Source of the DNA: Diphasiastrum complanatum
Lineage: Eukaryota > Streptophyta > Lycopodiopsida > Lycopodiales > Lycopodiaceae
Assembly (NCBI GenBank): GCA_029204225.1
Contig: CM055095.1
Location: forward strand, 14,600,049 to 14,664,048
Direction of reading: 5' to 3'
Length of the DNA stretch: 64,000 bases
Below, piece after piece: positions 58,659 to 64,000 of this stretch. Within the stretch, counting starts at the first letter, position 1. Each line of letters opens with the position of its first letter. Both the position numbers and the translations under genes were made by a program. The notes beneath the pieces were generated by a model, which saw only the letters and a program-made list of their open reading frames with translations, was not told where the DNA came from and ran no database searches.

Positions 58659-58749
<91 letters not shown>
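58659..58749. repeat. (GA)n microsatellite, 91 bp
   Basis: Uninterrupted GA dinucleotides. Confidence 0.97.
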
Positions 58750-58751
<2 letters not shown>

Positions 58752-58872
58752 ACGTATTTCACATAGTCTCCCTTGACAAGTCAAGACCAAATCCTTTGAA
58801 TCCTTTCGTCTTATAGCATAACATGTTTAGGAGACTCAGCTGTTACCTGCCACCATCCAACAAAACACAACC

Positions 58873-58951
58873 GCACGAGTTATTTCAGTGAGGAAGATAG
58901 GTCTCATAGCTAAGCTTTAGTGGTCATCCATGTCCAAAACAAGATTCACTA
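58873..58951 (+). repeat. Dispersed repeat, partner at 1111
   Basis: GCACGAGTTA and CATCCATGTCC(A/G)AAACAAG are shared with 1111-1188 at matching spacing. Both copies lie close to a GA tract. Confidence 0.5.

Positions 58952-64000
<5,049 letters not shown>

Overview
The window looks like nuclear DNA of a land plant, most likely a fern or another plant with a large, repeat-rich genome. The evidence is one long intronless-looking PLS-class pentatricopeptide-repeat (PPR) gene, many Ty1-copia and Ty3-gypsy LTR retrotransposon remains with plant-type primer-binding sites, AT-rich spacers and very long (CT)n/(GA)n tracts. The fern assignment is an inference from overall character only. There are no bacterial-style operons, CRISPR arrays or rRNA genes.

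Layout. 1-3547: a copia gag relic, LTR-derived repeats and, on the minus strand, a broken reverse transcriptase of Penelope-like character. 3548-8572: a decayed plus-strand copia element (copia-1) inserted into that relic. 8573-14600: structured spacer, a copia RT scrap, a minus-strand integrase-deleted copia element (copia-2, LTR 13384-14071) inserted into the RNase H end of a further plus-strand copia whose 3' LTR carries a duplicated promoter. 15484-17625: the PPR gene, the only convincing host gene, with a 60-bp tandem array just upstream and a series of possible short spliced exons downstream (to about 19.1 kb). 19.2-23.3 kb: GC-rich short-repeat region, microsatellite, unassigned spacer and a tRNA-like SINE candidate. 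23332-24033: a solo LTR.

24632-35660 is the most informative part: an LTR retrotransposon (outer, TSD CTAAA) whose gag is interrupted by a second element of the same family (inner, 27738-33675, TSD CCTAT). Both are minus-strand, both have LTRs of about 825 bp, and both share the same internal deletion removing the integrase core and all of RT/RNase H, so they are non-autonomous. The inner copy is also a mosaic: it contains gypsy gag-protease, a scrap of gypsy RNase H fused in frame to its own protease, and an antisense RNase H segment almost identical to that of the plus-strand copia at 56.3-56.9 kb.

36-45 kb: gypsy material, with a plus-strand LTR, gag and protease, then a minus-strand integrase facing it. 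46-53 kb: a solo-type LTR, a minus-strand copia (copia-3) with few stops and a 327-bp LTR carrying an (AT)n/(GA)n tract, inserted in a minus-strand gypsy gag. 53831-57623: a plus-strand copia (copia-4) with an open 665-residue protease-integrase frame, a gapped RT, RNase H and a 3' LTR. 57.6-64 kb: long microsatellites and spacer without recognisable genes.

The window therefore holds one probable organelle-directed RNA-binding protein gene in a sea of nested retrotransposons. Many nonsense codons in these relics look like C-to-T decay of methylated cytosine, and several deletion derivatives appear to have moved with proteins supplied by other copies.
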